Positions 7,543 to 15,844 of a stretch of 60,595 nt of DNA are shown here, piece by piece. The notes under the pieces were generated by a model. It made no database searches. It was not told the DNA's origin and was given only the letters and a program-made list of their open reading frames with translations. Both the position numbers and the translations under genes were made by a program. The DNA is taken from NCBI GenBank assembly GCA_947625965.1, contig CANQQO010000001.1:1-60595 (forward strand), written 5' to 3'. The stretch comes from an uncultured Oscillospiraceae bacterium (GTDB taxonomy: Bacteria > Bacillota > Clostridia > Oscillospirales > Oscillospiraceae). The number at the start of each line of letters is the position of its first letter. Within the stretch, counting starts at the first letter, position 1.

Positions 7543-9030
7543 CTACGCAAAAGGATTTTCCGTGGGGTAGGGGAGGCTCTTGGGCTGATTGTAGGAGATG
7601 TCTCCCACGCCCAGGAACTTGAACACCTCGAAGAGCGCCTTGCCGTAGTGCCCAAAGGCCACGGCCCCGTGGTGGGGATAGTGCTTCTGGATCAGGACGT
7701 GGCGGTAGAACCGGCCCATCTCTGGGATCGCGAAGACGCCAATGCCGCCAAAGCTCCGGGTCGCCACATTCAGGACTTCGCCCTGGGCAACGTAGGCCCG
7801 GAGAACGCCCTGGCTGTCGCATTGGAGACGGTAGAAGGTGATGGCCCCGGGGGCAATGTCCCCTTCCAGGGTGCCCCGGGTGAAGTCGGGCTCCGAATCC
7901 TTGGGCTCCAGGAGCCGGTGCTGGATCAACTGGTACTTGACCGCCCGGTCGGAGCAGAGTTTGCACGCCGGCGTGTTGCCGCAGTGGAAGCCCATGAAGG
8001 TGTCGGTGAGCTTGTAATCGTACTTTCCGGCAATGTCCGCGTCGTAGATGGACTTGGGCACGGAGTTGTTGATGTCCAGCAGGGTCACCGCGTCGGCGGA
8101 GACGCAGGCGCCAATGTACTCGCTCAGAGCGCCATAGATGTCCACCTCGCAGGCCACGGGGATGCCCCGGGCGGCCAGGCGGGAGTTTACATAACACGGT
8201 TCAAAGCCGAAAGCCTCTGGGAAAGCGGGCCAGCACTTGTCAGCAAAGGCGACGTATTTCCGGGCGCCTTTGTGGTTCTCCGCCCAGTCCAGGAGCGTCA
8301 GCTCGAATTGAGCCATCCGGGCCAGCAGGTCGGGGTAGTATTTTCCCTCGCCCATTTCGGCGGCCATATCGGCGCAGACCCCGGGGATTCGGGGGTCCCC
8401 GGCGTGGGCCTTGTAGCTCACCAGCAGGTCCAGCTCGGAGTTTTCCTCGATCTCCACCCCCAGCTCGTAGAGCCCCTGGATGGGCGCGTTGCAGGCGAAG
8501 AAGTCCTGGGGCCGGGGGCCGAAGGTGATGATCTTCAGATCCTTTACGCCGATCAGAGCCCGGGCAATGGGCACGAAGTCAACAATCATCTCCGCCACGT
8601 CTTCCGCAGTACCCACGGGGTACTCGGGAATGTAGGCGTTCAGATGGCGCAGGCCCAGATTGTAGGAGCAGTTCAGCATCCCGCAGAAGGCGTCCCCCCG
8701 GCCGTTGATCAGGTCGCCGTCCCCTTCCGCGGCGGCGGCGTACATCACCGGTCCGTCAAAATTCCGGGCGATCAGGGTCTCCGGCGTCTCCGGGCCGAAG
8801 TTGCCCAGGAACACCACCAGGGCGTTGCACCCGGCGGAGCGGACCTCCGCCACGGCCTTGAGCATATCCCGCTCGTTTTCCACGGTGGTCTGGGCCTCGT
8901 AGAGGGACAGTCCCTTTTCTGCGCAGGCGGCCACGATGGCGCTCCGGCGGCGCTGGGACAATGAGATCACGAAGCAGTCGCGGCTTACGGCGATGATGCC
9001 CAGTTTGACCTGGGGAATGTTGCTTTCCAT
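7543..9030 (-). CDS. L-fucose/L-arabinose isomerase family protein
   Basis: A 495-residue protein of the FucI/AraA fold that interconverts an aldose and a ketose using Mn2+ or Mg2+. Candidate metal ligands in the expected order are a Glu near residue 295 (ACEVDIYGALSEYIGA), an Asp near 317 (VTLLDINN) and a His near 451 (YPHHGAVAFGH). The length is AraA-like (about 500), shorter than E. coli FucI (about 590). It is first in order from the 3-prime end of a three-gene operon with a DUF4867 protein and a xylulokinase. The product is therefore probably a ketopentose phosphorylated by that kinase, such as D-xylulose. The true aldose substrate cannot be read from the sequence. The start has GGAGG 9 bases upstream. 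Confidence 0.85.
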   Translation of the reverse strand: MESNIPQVKLGIIAVSRDCFVISLSQRRRSAIVAACAEKGLSLYEAQTTVENERDMLKAVAEVRSAGCNALVVFLGNFGPETPETLIARNFDGPVMYAAAAEGDGDLINGRGDAFCGMLNCSYNLGLRHLNAYIPEYPVGTAEDVAEMIVDFVPIARALIGVKDLKIITFGPRPQDFFACNAPIQGLYELGVEIEENSELDLLVSYKAHAGDPRIPGVCADMAAEMGEGKYYPDLLARMAQFELTLLDWAENHKGARKYVAFADKCWPAFPEAFGFEPCYVNSRLAARGIPVACEVDIYGALSEYIGACVSADAVTLLDINNSVPKSIYDADIAGKYDYKLTDTFMGFHCGNTPACKLCSDRAVKYQLIQHRLLEPKDSEPDFTRGTLEGDIAPGAITFYRLQCDSQGVLRAYVAQGEVLNVATRSFGGIGVFAIPEMGRFYRHVLIQKHYPHHGAVAFGHYGKALFEVFKFLGVGDISYNQPKSLPYPTENPFA

Positions 9031-9055
9031 ATGTAGTTCCTCCGTTTTTATGGAT

Positions 9056-9691
9056 TTAGATGTCGCCCGAAAGGTCGATGTTGGGGCCGGTCAGGGCAAT
9101 TTTCGCGCCCTGGGCGGCCTCGTCGCTGTCCGGGTGCGCCAGGAGCCATTTGTTGCAGGCGAAGAGATAGGCGTCTTCCGCGCTCTGGACCGAGATCTCC
9201 GGCTTGGGGCCGTTGGTGCCCCTGGGCAGGGCCACCAGGACCCGGAAGCCCGCTCCCGGCTTTTCGGAACAGGGGGCGTAGTGCAGAGTCGTCGCGTAGA
9301 CCTCCACCAGCGCCCCGGCGGGAACGAGAAACGCCTTGACCTTCCCGGTGTCCAGCGTCCCCGCCTCGATCTCATCCTCCCTGGCTAAAAGAAGGATAAA
9401 ATCCGTGGTTCCGCAGTTGATCTCGCTGTCCCGGTGGTATTCCAGGCAGTTCAGCCTCGTATTGCGGCCCCAGCACATACCGAGCTGCACCGGCATCCCG
9501 CCATAGACGTTGTTTTGGAGCAGTCCATAGGTACAGGTCGCCTCCAGAGCGGGGATGCTGGGCCGGTAGGCCGTGCCGGACATCGGCATGGGGATGGTGT
9601 TCATGGCGGTGAGCAGGCAGGCGGTGTCGTAACCGGTCAGTACCTTGCCGTAGGGGGCGAATGCCGGGTCAAATACGCTTTTGATCTCCAT
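9056..9691 (-). CDS. DUF4867 family protein
   Basis: A 211-residue soluble protein that I recognise as DUF4867 from its opening FDPAFAPYGKVLTGYDT, the NCLEYHRDSEINCGTTDFILLL block and VEVYATTLHYAPC. The CLEYHRDSE and TTLHYAPC blocks hold His and Glu residues of the kind that line a cupin-like metal site, so a sugar mutarotase or isomerase-like accessory role is possible. This is my inference; no function is established to my knowledge. It lies between the isomerase (25 bases downstream) and the xylulokinase (11 bases upstream), so it acts in the same sugar pathway. Confidence 0.8.
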   Translation of the reverse strand: MEIKSVFDPAFAPYGKVLTGYDTACLLTAMNTIPMPMSGTAYRPSIPALEATCTYGLLQNNVYGGMPVQLGMCWGRNTRLNCLEYHRDSEINCGTTDFILLLAREDEIEAGTLDTGKVKAFLVPAGALVEVYATTLHYAPCSEKPGAGFRVLVALPRGTNGPKPEISVQSAEDAYLFACNKWLLAHPDSDEAAQGAKIALTGPNIDLSGDI

Positions 9692-9702
9692 GGGTTCCTC
9701 CT

Positions 9703-11223
9703 TTACAGCCCCGCCAGGGTGTGATAGATATCCTTCAGGGCGGGGTACACCGTTCGGTAAAGCTGATAGTAGGGCTCATAAGCGGCGGCGTCTTCCGGGT
9801 CGGGCCGCTGGGTCGGACCTGCCTGGACCGCCACTTGACAGCCCTGGGCCACAGTTTCGTAGACTCCCGCGCCCACCCCCGCCAGAATGGCGGCTCCCAG
9901 AGCCGGGCCCTGCTCCGAGGCGATCGTCTTCACTGGGCAGCCGTACAGGTCCGCCAATATCTGCCGCCAGAAGGGACTGCGCCCGCCGCCGCCGCAGACG
10001 GCCATGTCGGCAACGTCTACCCCCATCTCCCGGAACACGTCCAGGCACTGGCGCTGGGAGTAGGCCACCCCCTCCATCACGGCGCGGATCATGTCGCCCT
10101 TGGTGTGGATGTTGGACAGGCCCACAAAGGCCCCCCGGGCGTCGGAGTCCAGCAGGGGAGACCGCTCCCCCATCAGATAGGGCAGGTACAGCAGCCGGTT
10201 GGCCCCGATGGGGCTCTTTTGGGCGACGTCTGTCATCAAATCGTAGACGTCCCGGCCCTGGGCGGCTGCCAGCCCCTCCTCGGCCCCGCAGAACTGGCTG
10301 CGGAACCACTGGAGGGACAGCCCGGCGGCGAGCGTGCAGCTCATCACCGTCCAGGCCCCCGGCACGGCGGAGCAGAAGGTGTGGACCCGGCCCTTGGGGT
10401 CGATGGTCACCCGGTCGGAGTGGGCGAAGATCACGCCGGAGGTGCCCAGGGTGGTGAACGCCTTGCCCGTCTCCACCACGCCGGTGCCGATGGCGGCGGC
10501 GGCGTTGTCCCCGGCCCCGCCCACCACAGGGGTGCCGGGAAGGAGGCCCGTTGCCTCCGAGGCGGCGGGAGTCAAAACGCCGGTGACCTGGCAGGATTCG
10601 TACATCTTTCCCAAAAGGCCGGGGTCGATGTCCAGCTTGGAGAGGACCTCCCCGCTCCACCGGCGGTTGGTCACATCCAGCAGGTTCATCCCGGAGGCGT
10701 CGGAGACCTCGGTAGCAAATTCCCCGGTGAGCTTGTAGCGGATGTAGTCCTTGGGCAGGAGAATGTGGCGGCACTTCTCATAGATTTGGGGCTCATGCTC
10801 CCGGACCCACAGGATCTTTCCGGCAGTAAACCCCGGCAGGGCCGGGTTGGCGGTGACGGAGATCAGCGCGTCTCCCAGGAGGCCGGTGATCTCGTCGCAC
10901 TGTTTTTGAGTGCGCCCGTCACACCAGAGGATGGCGCTGCGAAGGACATGGCCCTGAGCGTCCAGCATGACCAGGCCGTGCATCTGGCCGGAGAGGCCCA
11001 CGGCCTTGACCTCCTCCGGCTTGACGCCGCTCTTGGTGAGGACCGCCTGAATGGTCTGCAGCACCGCCATCCACCAGTCGTGGGGGTCCTGCTCCGCCCA
11101 GCCGTTTTGGGGCTGACAGAGGGGATACTCGATGGTGTGGCTGGCGAGCGGGACGCCCGCCTCGTTGAACAGCACCGTCTTGGTCCCGGAGGTGCCAATG
11201 TCGATGCCAAGCAACCGCGCCAT
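9703..11223 (-). CDS. xylB: Xylulokinase, FGGY family
   Basis: A 506-residue sugar kinase of normal xylulokinase length. The N-terminal phosphate-binding motif GIDIGTSGTKTVLFN is intact. The substrate-side motif QMHGLVMLD, the FGGY-type GGAGDNAAAAIGTG and the C-terminal CGGGGRSPFWRQILAD block all match XylB. It should phosphorylate D-xylulose, or a related ketopentose made by the neighbouring isomerase, to feed the pentose phosphate pathway. It is the first gene of the operon, with a near-ideal AAAGGAGGTCATCCC leader. A strong promoter and a palindrome lie just upstream (11255-11293). Confidence 0.92.
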   Translation of the reverse strand: MARLLGIDIGTSGTKTVLFNEAGVPLASHTIEYPLCQPQNGWAEQDPHDWWMAVLQTIQAVLTKSGVKPEEVKAVGLSGQMHGLVMLDAQGHVLRSAILWCDGRTQKQCDEITGLLGDALISVTANPALPGFTAGKILWVREHEPQIYEKCRHILLPKDYIRYKLTGEFATEVSDASGMNLLDVTNRRWSGEVLSKLDIDPGLLGKMYESCQVTGVLTPAASEATGLLPGTPVVGGAGDNAAAAIGTGVVETGKAFTTLGTSGVIFAHSDRVTIDPKGRVHTFCSAVPGAWTVMSCTLAAGLSLQWFRSQFCGAEEGLAAAQGRDVYDLMTDVAQKSPIGANRLLYLPYLMGERSPLLDSDARGAFVGLSNIHTKGDMIRAVMEGVAYSQRQCLDVFREMGVDVADMAVCGGGGRSPFWRQILADLYGCPVKTIASEQGPALGAAILAGVGAGVYETVAQGCQVAVQAGPTQRPDPEDAAAYEPYYQLYRTVYPALKDIYHTLAGL

Positions 11224-11254
11224 GGGATGACCTCCTTTGCAAAAAATGAAACTG

Positions 11255-11293
11255 AATTGATTTCAATTTATCATAATCCCCATATTTTGTCAA
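11255..11293 (-). promoter_or_regulatory. Sugar-operon promoter overlapped by a palindrome
   Basis: On the minus strand TTGACA (11288-11293) is followed after 17 bases by TAAATT (11265-11270). A perfect palindrome AATTGA-TT-TCAATT (11255-11268) covers the -10 box and the start site, and a looser dyad TGAAA-N9-TTTCA (11247-11265) overlaps it. This is the position expected for a repressor operator. No regulator gene lies next to the operon. Confidence 0.65.
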
Positions 11294-11477
11294 GAAAAAT
11301 TCATCTGCTCCGTCATTTCCTCCAAAAGCGGCCCCGGCGTTTCTGTAGGACGCCCCCTTGGGAACGTCTGCCCCTGGCGGGGCAGGAATAGCGGAGGATG
11401 GTGCGGCGCGTCCGTTCAGACGGGCGCGGGGATCGGATGCTGACGCCGCGACGGCCCGCGCTCCGGGCATAAACGCA

Positions 11478-11508
11478 CCCCCTCGGGCATAACGTTTGCC
11501 CAAGGGGG
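11478..11508 (+). promoter_or_regulatory. Hairpin that buries the ribosome binding site
   Basis: Arms CCCCCTCGGGCA (11478-11489) and TGCCCAAGGGGG (11497-11508) pair with one mismatch. The second arm contains the only Shine-Dalgarno candidate, AAGGGGG, 7 bases before the ATG at 11516. It could control translation, or it could be a weak terminator because TTGATTT follows. Confidence 0.45.
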
Positions 11509-11515
11509 TTGATTT

Positions 11516-12529
11516 ATGGAAGGAAATTACGACGTGTACCTGGACGGGAAACCCGTCGGCAAGGTGGAGGTGACCCGGCAAGGGCTGTACTACCGGTTTG
11601 ACTGCCGCTGCACGTTGCCGGGGAACGATATCTACCGGCTGCGGCTCCAATGCGGGGACCGGGAGGAAAACCTGGGAGTCTGCGCCCCTGTGGGATCGGC
11701 CTACGGCGTCACGACCCGGATCCCGGTGAAGCGGATCGGGAAGGGGAAACCGGAATTCCAGGTCCATACCGGGAAGGGAAAGCCCGTCCCTGCGCCAATC
11801 CCGGAGCCCGCGCCGGACCCCATGCCCATCAAAGCGTCGGATACTAAGCGGCTTTCGGACCCGCAAGGGAAGAAGACCGCGCCGGACCCCGTGCCTGAGC
11901 CCGCCCCAGAGCCCTGCCCGGAGCCGGAACCGATCCCGGAGCCTGTATCATGTGTGGAACCGGAGCCGGAACCGACCGCAGAGCCGGAATTATGCGTGGG
12001 GTCGGAACCGGAAGCAACCGCAGAGCCGGAACCGTGCGTGGAACCGGGGCCGGAACTGGCCGCAGAGCCGGAATCTTGCGCGGGACCGGGGCCAGAACTG
12101 GCCGCAGAGCAGGAACCGTGCGTGGAACCGGAGCCGGAACTGGTCGCAGAGCCGGAATCTTGCGCGGGACTGGGGCCGGAACCGCTCCCAGAGTCGGAAC
12201 CATGTGCGGGACTGGAGCCGGAATCAATCCCGGAATCGGAACCCTGCGCGGAGTCTGAGCCGGATGCGGCGGTATGGGGGGAGCTGTCTCCAGAGCCGGG
12301 CTCCGATCAGGGGGAGACTGGCGAGGCTGCGTCCGAGTCAGGGCCCGGCGAGGACCGCCAGTTCCTACCCATCTCCCCGGACCAGCCCTTTGAGGCGCTG
12401 GACCGTCTGACGGAGGCCCGCTTTGCCCAGCGGGACGGGACGCCCGGGGTGATCTTGCCGCCGGAGGCTCAGACCGGGGACCATTCCAGCCCCACGGGAC
12501 AGTGGTCGGAGCCAAGCACCTCGGAGTAG
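11516..12529 (+). CDS. Protein with 14-residue Cys/Pro/Glu repeats
   Basis: A 337-residue protein. The first 90 or so residues look like a folded domain ([43 protein letters not shown]), a type I recall only as unannotated proteins in Oscillospirales. A Pro/Glu linker leads into eight consecutive 14-residue units, each starting with Cys (residues 146, 160, 174, 188, 202, 216, 230, 244), of the form C-[VA]-x3-P-[ED]-x2-[AP]-E-x-E-x. The tail is acidic. There is no signal peptide or membrane segment, so it is probably cytoplasmic, and the regular Cys spacing is unexplained. Its last 61 bases overlap the 3-prime end of the convergent exonuclease gene. Its ribosome site is inside a hairpin. Confidence 0.65.
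   Translation: MEGNYDVYLDGKPVGKVEVTRQGLYYRFDCRCTLPGNDIYRLRLQCGDREENLGVCAPVGSAYGVTTRIPVKRIGKGKPEFQVHTGKGKPVPAPIPEPAPDPMPIKASDTKRLSDPQGKKTAPDPVPEPAPEPCPEPEPIPEPVSCVEPEPEPTAEPELCVGSEPEATAEPEPCVEPGPELAAEPESCAGPGPELAAEQEPCVEPEPELVAEPESCAGLGPEPLPESEPCAGLEPESIPESEPCAESEPDAAVWGELSPEPGSDQGETGEAASESGPGEDRQFLPISPDQPFEALDRLTEARFAQRDGTPGVILPPEAQTGDHSSPTGQWSEPSTSE
11951..12286 (+). repeat. Eight tandem 42-base coding repeats
   Basis: Eight imperfect in-frame 42-base units inside the gene at 11516, each opening with a Cys codon followed by GTG/GCG and then runs of GAGCCGGAA-like codons. The central units are most alike; the last two drift toward Ser-Glu. Confidence 0.85.
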
Positions 12530-13227
12530 ATGGGGGCGGAGGCAATGCCTCCCGCGGTCCGGCGGGACACCAGGAAGTAGTCGATGCGCCATCCCGCATT
12601 GTTCTGCCGGGCCTTGAACATATAGCTCCACCAGGTGTAGGCCCCCGCGAGGTCGGGATTCAGATGGCGGAAGGTGTCGGTAAAGCCGGCGTCCAGAAGC
12701 CGGGTGAAGCTCTCCCGCTCCTCATCGGAGAAGCCGGCGTTGCCCCGGTTGGCGGCGGGGTTTTTCAGGTCGATGGGCTGATGGGCCACGTTCAGATCCC
12801 CGCAGGCGACGACGGGCTTTTTCCCGTCCAGGTCCTGAAGGTATTCCCGGAACGCGGCGTCCCATTTGAGCCGGTGATCGATCCGGGCCAGCTCCCGCTG
12901 GGCGTTGGGGGTATAGCAGTTCACAAGAAAGAAATCCGGGTATTCCAGGGTGATGAGCCGCCCCTCGGTGTCCAGTTCCGGGACGCCCAGGCCGTAGGAG
13001 GCCGACAGGGGCGCCTCCTTGGCGAAGACGGCGGTGCCGGAGTAGCCCTTCTTCTCGGCGCAGCACCAAAACTGGGTGTAGCCGGGCAGATCCAATTCGA
13101 TCTGTCCCGGCTGGACCTTTGTCTCCTGTAGGCAGAAAAAGTCGGGATGCAGGGCGTCGAAGACCTCCAAAAAGCCCTTGCCGATACAGGCCCGGAGGCC
13201 GTTTACGTTCCAAGAGATGAATTTCAT
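12469..13227 (-). CDS. xthA: Exodeoxyribonuclease III
   Basis: A 252-residue AP endonuclease/3-prime exonuclease of the Mg2+-dependent EEP fold. It shows SWNVNGLRA (catalytic Asn), FCLQETK (metal Glu), the CGDLNVAH block (Asp and Asn of the active site), [23 protein letters not shown] and the C-terminal SDHCPV with the catalytic Asp-His pair. The length is normal. It acts in base excision repair of abasic sites, which fits with the uracil-DNA glycosylase gene 5 kb away. It lies 9 bases after the GerMN lipoprotein gene and is the last gene of the two-component operon on this strand. Its end overlaps the convergent repeat-protein gene. Confidence 0.95.
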   Translation of the reverse strand: MKFISWNVNGLRACIGKGFLEVFDALHPDFFCLQETKVQPGQIELDLPGYTQFWCCAEKKGYSGTAVFAKEAPLSASYGLGVPELDTEGRLITLEYPDFFLVNCYTPNAQRELARIDHRLKWDAAFREYLQDLDGKKPVVACGDLNVAHQPIDLKNPAANRGNAGFSDEERESFTRLLDAGFTDTFRHLNPDLAGAYTWWSYMFKARQNNAGWRIDYFLVSRRTAGGIASAPIYSEVLGSDHCPVGLEWSPV

Positions 13228-13236
13228 AGCGTTTCC

Positions 13237-13743
13237 TCATTCTGCCCCGGTGCTGGCCGGGGGCGTTTGCGCGCTCTGGTCCACCAGGACCAGACAGCTT
13301 TCGTCCATTTGAATGTAGCGTTCCCCGTCCAGAGTCTCTTCCTGGGCCTGGATCCGAACCTGCTCCACCGGGAACAGGTCCAGGCAGGTCAGAGTCAGGC
13401 AGGCACAGCCCAGGGTCAGGTCCAGACCCGTCAGCCGGGCCAGGTCGTCTGAGAAGGTCAGGGTGAGCAGATCCCCCTCCACCTCCGCCTCCATCAGGGC
13501 CGTGCCCGAGGGGAGGATGGAACGGAGAGAATCGCTCTGGGGCCCGTGGAGATACTGGGCCAGCAGATAGAAGAAGTCTCCCTCGTGGCCGAAGGTCTCC
13601 CGGGACTCGCTGCCAATGACGGCCTGGGCGCCCTCCGTGCGGAGATAGTAGAAGTTGCCGGGGGCCTGCATTTTCGTTTCCTGGTACTGGCAGCCCGCGA
13701 AAAGCAGGCAGAACATCAGAAGCAGACAGACGATCCGTTTCAT
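13237..13743 (-). CDS. GerMN-domain lipoprotein
   Basis: A 168-residue lipoprotein. The signal peptide ends in the lipobox LFAG-C18, so the mature protein is tethered to the outside of the membrane. The rest fits a GerMN domain (EGDFFYLLAQYL..., then DLLTLTFSDDLARLTG). That domain occurs in spore germination protein GerM and in lipoproteins linked to two-component systems that control envelope or sporulation genes (for example LpqB-like partners). Its ATG overlaps the kinase stop (ATGA), so the two are translationally coupled. It may report on, or modulate, the kinase. The GerMN assignment is by eye and moderately sure; the lipoprotein nature is clear. Confidence 0.75.
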   Translation of the reverse strand: MKRIVCLLLMFCLLFAGCQYQETKMQAPGNFYYLRTEGAQAVIGSESRETFGHEGDFFYLLAQYLHGPQSDSLRSILPSGTALMEAEVEGDLLTLTFSDDLARLTGLDLTLGCACLTLTCLDLFPVEQVRIQAQEETLDGERYIQMDESCLVLVDQSAQTPPASTGAE

Positions 13744-15116
13744 GCTTCCTCTTCTCCCTTCTGCCTGGGGAAGGTGACGGTGAAGGTGCTTCCCTGGCCA
13801 ATGCGGCTGGCCACCTGGATATGGCCCCGGTTCCGCTCCACCATGTTTCGGACGATGGACAGGCCCAGGCCGCTGCCGCCGGACTTCCGGGAGCGAGCCT
13901 TGTCCACCCGGTAGAAACGCTCGAAAACATGGGGCAGGGCGTCCTCCGGGATGCCCACGCCGGTGTCCATGACCTCCAGCCTGGCGCTGTCCTCTCCTGT
14001 GTGCAGCGCCAGGGTGACCCGGCCGCCGGGGGCGGTGTATTTGATGGCGTTTTCCGCCAGATTGAAGGCGATCTGGTACAGATCGTCCTCCGGCACCTGG
14101 ACCGGGGCGTCCTGGTCCAGGTCCAAGGTCAGTTGGATCTGATTCTTCTCCGCCAGGGCGGAGAGCATCCGTGCGACCCGCTGAATGGTGGGCGCCATGG
14201 GAATGGGGGGGACCTCCTCGCCCCGGCTGCCCTCGCTGCGGGTCAGGGTCAGCAGCTTTTGGGACATACGGTTGAGCCGGTCGGCCTCGCTGCCGATGTC
14301 GCTGACGAATTCCCGGACCGTGGCGGGGTCCATGTCGTTTTGCAGTATGGAGTCGGTCAGCAGCTTGATGGAGGCCAGGGGGGTTTTCAGCTCGTGAGAG
14401 GCGTCGGAGACGAACTGACGGCGCTTGTGCTCCGAGGTTTGGAGCCGTTCGGTCAGGTCGTTGAATTCGTCCCCCAGCACGGTCAACTCGTCGTGGCCGC
14501 CCATGGACACCTTGTGGGAGTAATCGCCCTCCCGAATGATCCGCATGGAGGCCATGATCCGCCGCAGGCGGATGGAAAAGGCGTTGGAGAAGAGAATGCT
14601 GAACACCAGCACCCCCAGCTCCAGGCTCAGGGTCACGGACAGGATGCTGTTGATCAGGGAGCGCATCAGCATACCCTGCATCTCGTCGTATTCCAGCATA
14701 TACACGCAGCCGTTCAGGACCCCGTAGGACATCACCGGCGTGGCCGCCATGGAGCGCATGGCCCCGTCCTGGTAGTACCAGGAGAACACGTCGTAGCCTC
14801 CCAAAGCCTGGCAGATCTCGGGCAGAAGTACATATTTCCCAACGGCGGACTGGCCCTCCGGCAATGAGTCGTAGACCGCCACCCCCGCCCGGTCGGTGAC
14901 GATGATCCGAGTGGCCTGCATACTCCGCATCTGGCCGATCAGATCCGTGACGGTGGCGGTGCTCATGACCTCCAGATTGGCCACCTCGGAGGAGGCCAGG
15001 AGGCATTTTTCAATCATGGCGTTTTCCTTGCTCTGATAAAACAGCCGCTGGCTGGTCCGGGAGCTGTAAATGTTCAGGAACAGAAGCACCGCCGTGGTCA
15101 CCAGCACGTACACCAC
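13740..15116 (-). CDS. HAMP sensor histidine kinase, WalK/PhoR type
   Basis: A 458-residue kinase as called from the first GTG. TM1 is at the very N-terminus (about 2-16), an extracellular sensor domain follows (about 20-155), then TM2 (about 157-180), a HAMP domain (about 180-232), His241 in the H box SHELKTPLASI, and an ATPase domain with NLAENAIKY, DTGVGIPEDALPHVFERFYR and GSGLGLSIV. No in-frame ATG exists upstream. The frame is open back to 15197 and would add a short cytoplasmic leader before TM1. The only position there with a good ribosome site is an ATT at 15174-15176, 5 bases after GGGGGGTGGG. The true start is therefore uncertain. The gene follows its regulator and precedes the lipoprotein gene. 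Confidence 0.9.
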   Translation of the reverse strand: MVYVLVTTAVLLFLNIYSSRTSQRLFYQSKENAMIEKCLLASSEVANLEVMSTATVTDLIGQMRSMQATRIIVTDRAGVAVYDSLPEGQSAVGKYVLLPEICQALGGYDVFSWYYQDGAMRSMAATPVMSYGVLNGCVYMLEYDEMQGMLMRSLINSILSVTLSLELGVLVFSILFSNAFSIRLRRIMASMRIIREGDYSHKVSMGGHDELTVLGDEFNDLTERLQTSEHKRRQFVSDASHELKTPLASIKLLTDSILQNDMDPATVREFVSDIGSEADRLNRMSQKLLTLTRSEGSRGEEVPPIPMAPTIQRVARMLSALAEKNQIQLTLDLDQDAPVQVPEDDLYQIAFNLAENAIKYTAPGGRVTLALHTGEDSARLEVMDTGVGIPEDALPHVFERFYRVDKARSRKSGGSGLGLSIVRNMVERNRGHIQVASRIGQGSTFTVTFPRQKGEEEA

Positions 15117-15162
15117 CGCGTAGCGGAACAGGGAGCTTCCGTACAGGGGGAAACGGTCCGAT

Positions 15163-15840
15163 TTATTTGCGGAAATAGTAGCCCACCCCCCATTTGGTCA
15201 TGATGTAGTTGGGTTCCGCGGGATTTTCCTCCAATTTCTCCCGCAGGCGGCGGATGTGAACGTCCACGGTGCGGATGTCGCTGCGGTACTCGTAGGCCCA
15301 GATGGTGTCCAGCAGCGCCTCCCGAGAATAGACCCGGTTGGGGTTCCGCATGAGAAACTCAATGACGTCGAATTCCTTGGCCGTCAGATCGGCCAGGACC
15401 CCGGAGCGATAGGCGTTCCGGGCGTCCAGGTCCAGGGTGATGGAGCCAATGGTCAGGCAGTTGGCGCCGGTCTGGGCGGAGGACTTGGTCCGGCGGAGCA
15501 GAGCCCGTATCCGGGCTTTCAGCTCCAGAATGTTGAAGGGCTTGGTCATGTAGTCGTCCACGCCGTGGTCGAAGCCGATGAGCTTGTCCATGTCGTCGGA
15601 CTTGGCGGTGAGCAGAATGATGGGGACGTCGGAAAACTCCCGGATCTTGGCGCAGGCCGTCAGGCCGTCCATTTCCGGCATCATCACGTCCAGCAGTACC
15701 AGGTCCGGCTTCTGGCTTTGGGCCAATTGCACCGCCTCCAGGCCGTTGGAGCCGGTAATGACGTCGTAGCCTTCGTTCTGCAAATTGAAACGGATGCCCT
15801 TGACCAGCAGTTCCTCATCGTCTACCACAAGAATTTTCAT
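15163..15840 (-). CDS. OmpR/PhoB-family response regulator, WalR/PhoP-like
   Basis: A 225-residue regulator with a receiver domain (about 1-118) and a winged-helix domain (about 130-224). It shows VVDDEE, phosphoacceptor Asp51 (LVLLDVMMPEMDG), the Thr of LLTAK and the Lys of TKPFN. The DNA-binding half contains LTAKEFDVIEFLMRNPN and ends WGVGYYFRK. The style is close to WalR and PhoP, which control cell-wall and phosphate genes in Bacillota, but the target cannot be read here. It starts 5 bases after the ComEA-like gene, and the kinase follows, so the three are one operon with the lipoprotein and xthA. Confidence 0.93.
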   Translation of the reverse strand: MKILVVDDEELLVKGIRFNLQNEGYDVITGSNGLEAVQLAQSQKPDLVLLDVMMPEMDGLTACAKIREFSDVPIILLTAKSDDMDKLIGFDHGVDDYMTKPFNILELKARIRALLRRTKSSAQTGANCLTIGSITLDLDARNAYRSGVLADLTAKEFDVIEFLMRNPNRVYSREALLDTIWAYEYRSDIRTVDVHIRRLREKLEENPAEPNYIMTKWGVGYYFRK

Positions 15841-15844
15841 AGCG

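Noticed and set aside
11951-12286. CRISPR array
   Set aside because: The 42-base units are contiguous, in frame, degenerate and without spacers; they are coding repeats.
13237-15006. A single 589-residue protein covering kinase and lipoprotein regions on the minus strand
   Set aside because: Only its last 168 residues (from 13743) are a real protein. The rest is the kinase gene read in the wrong frame.
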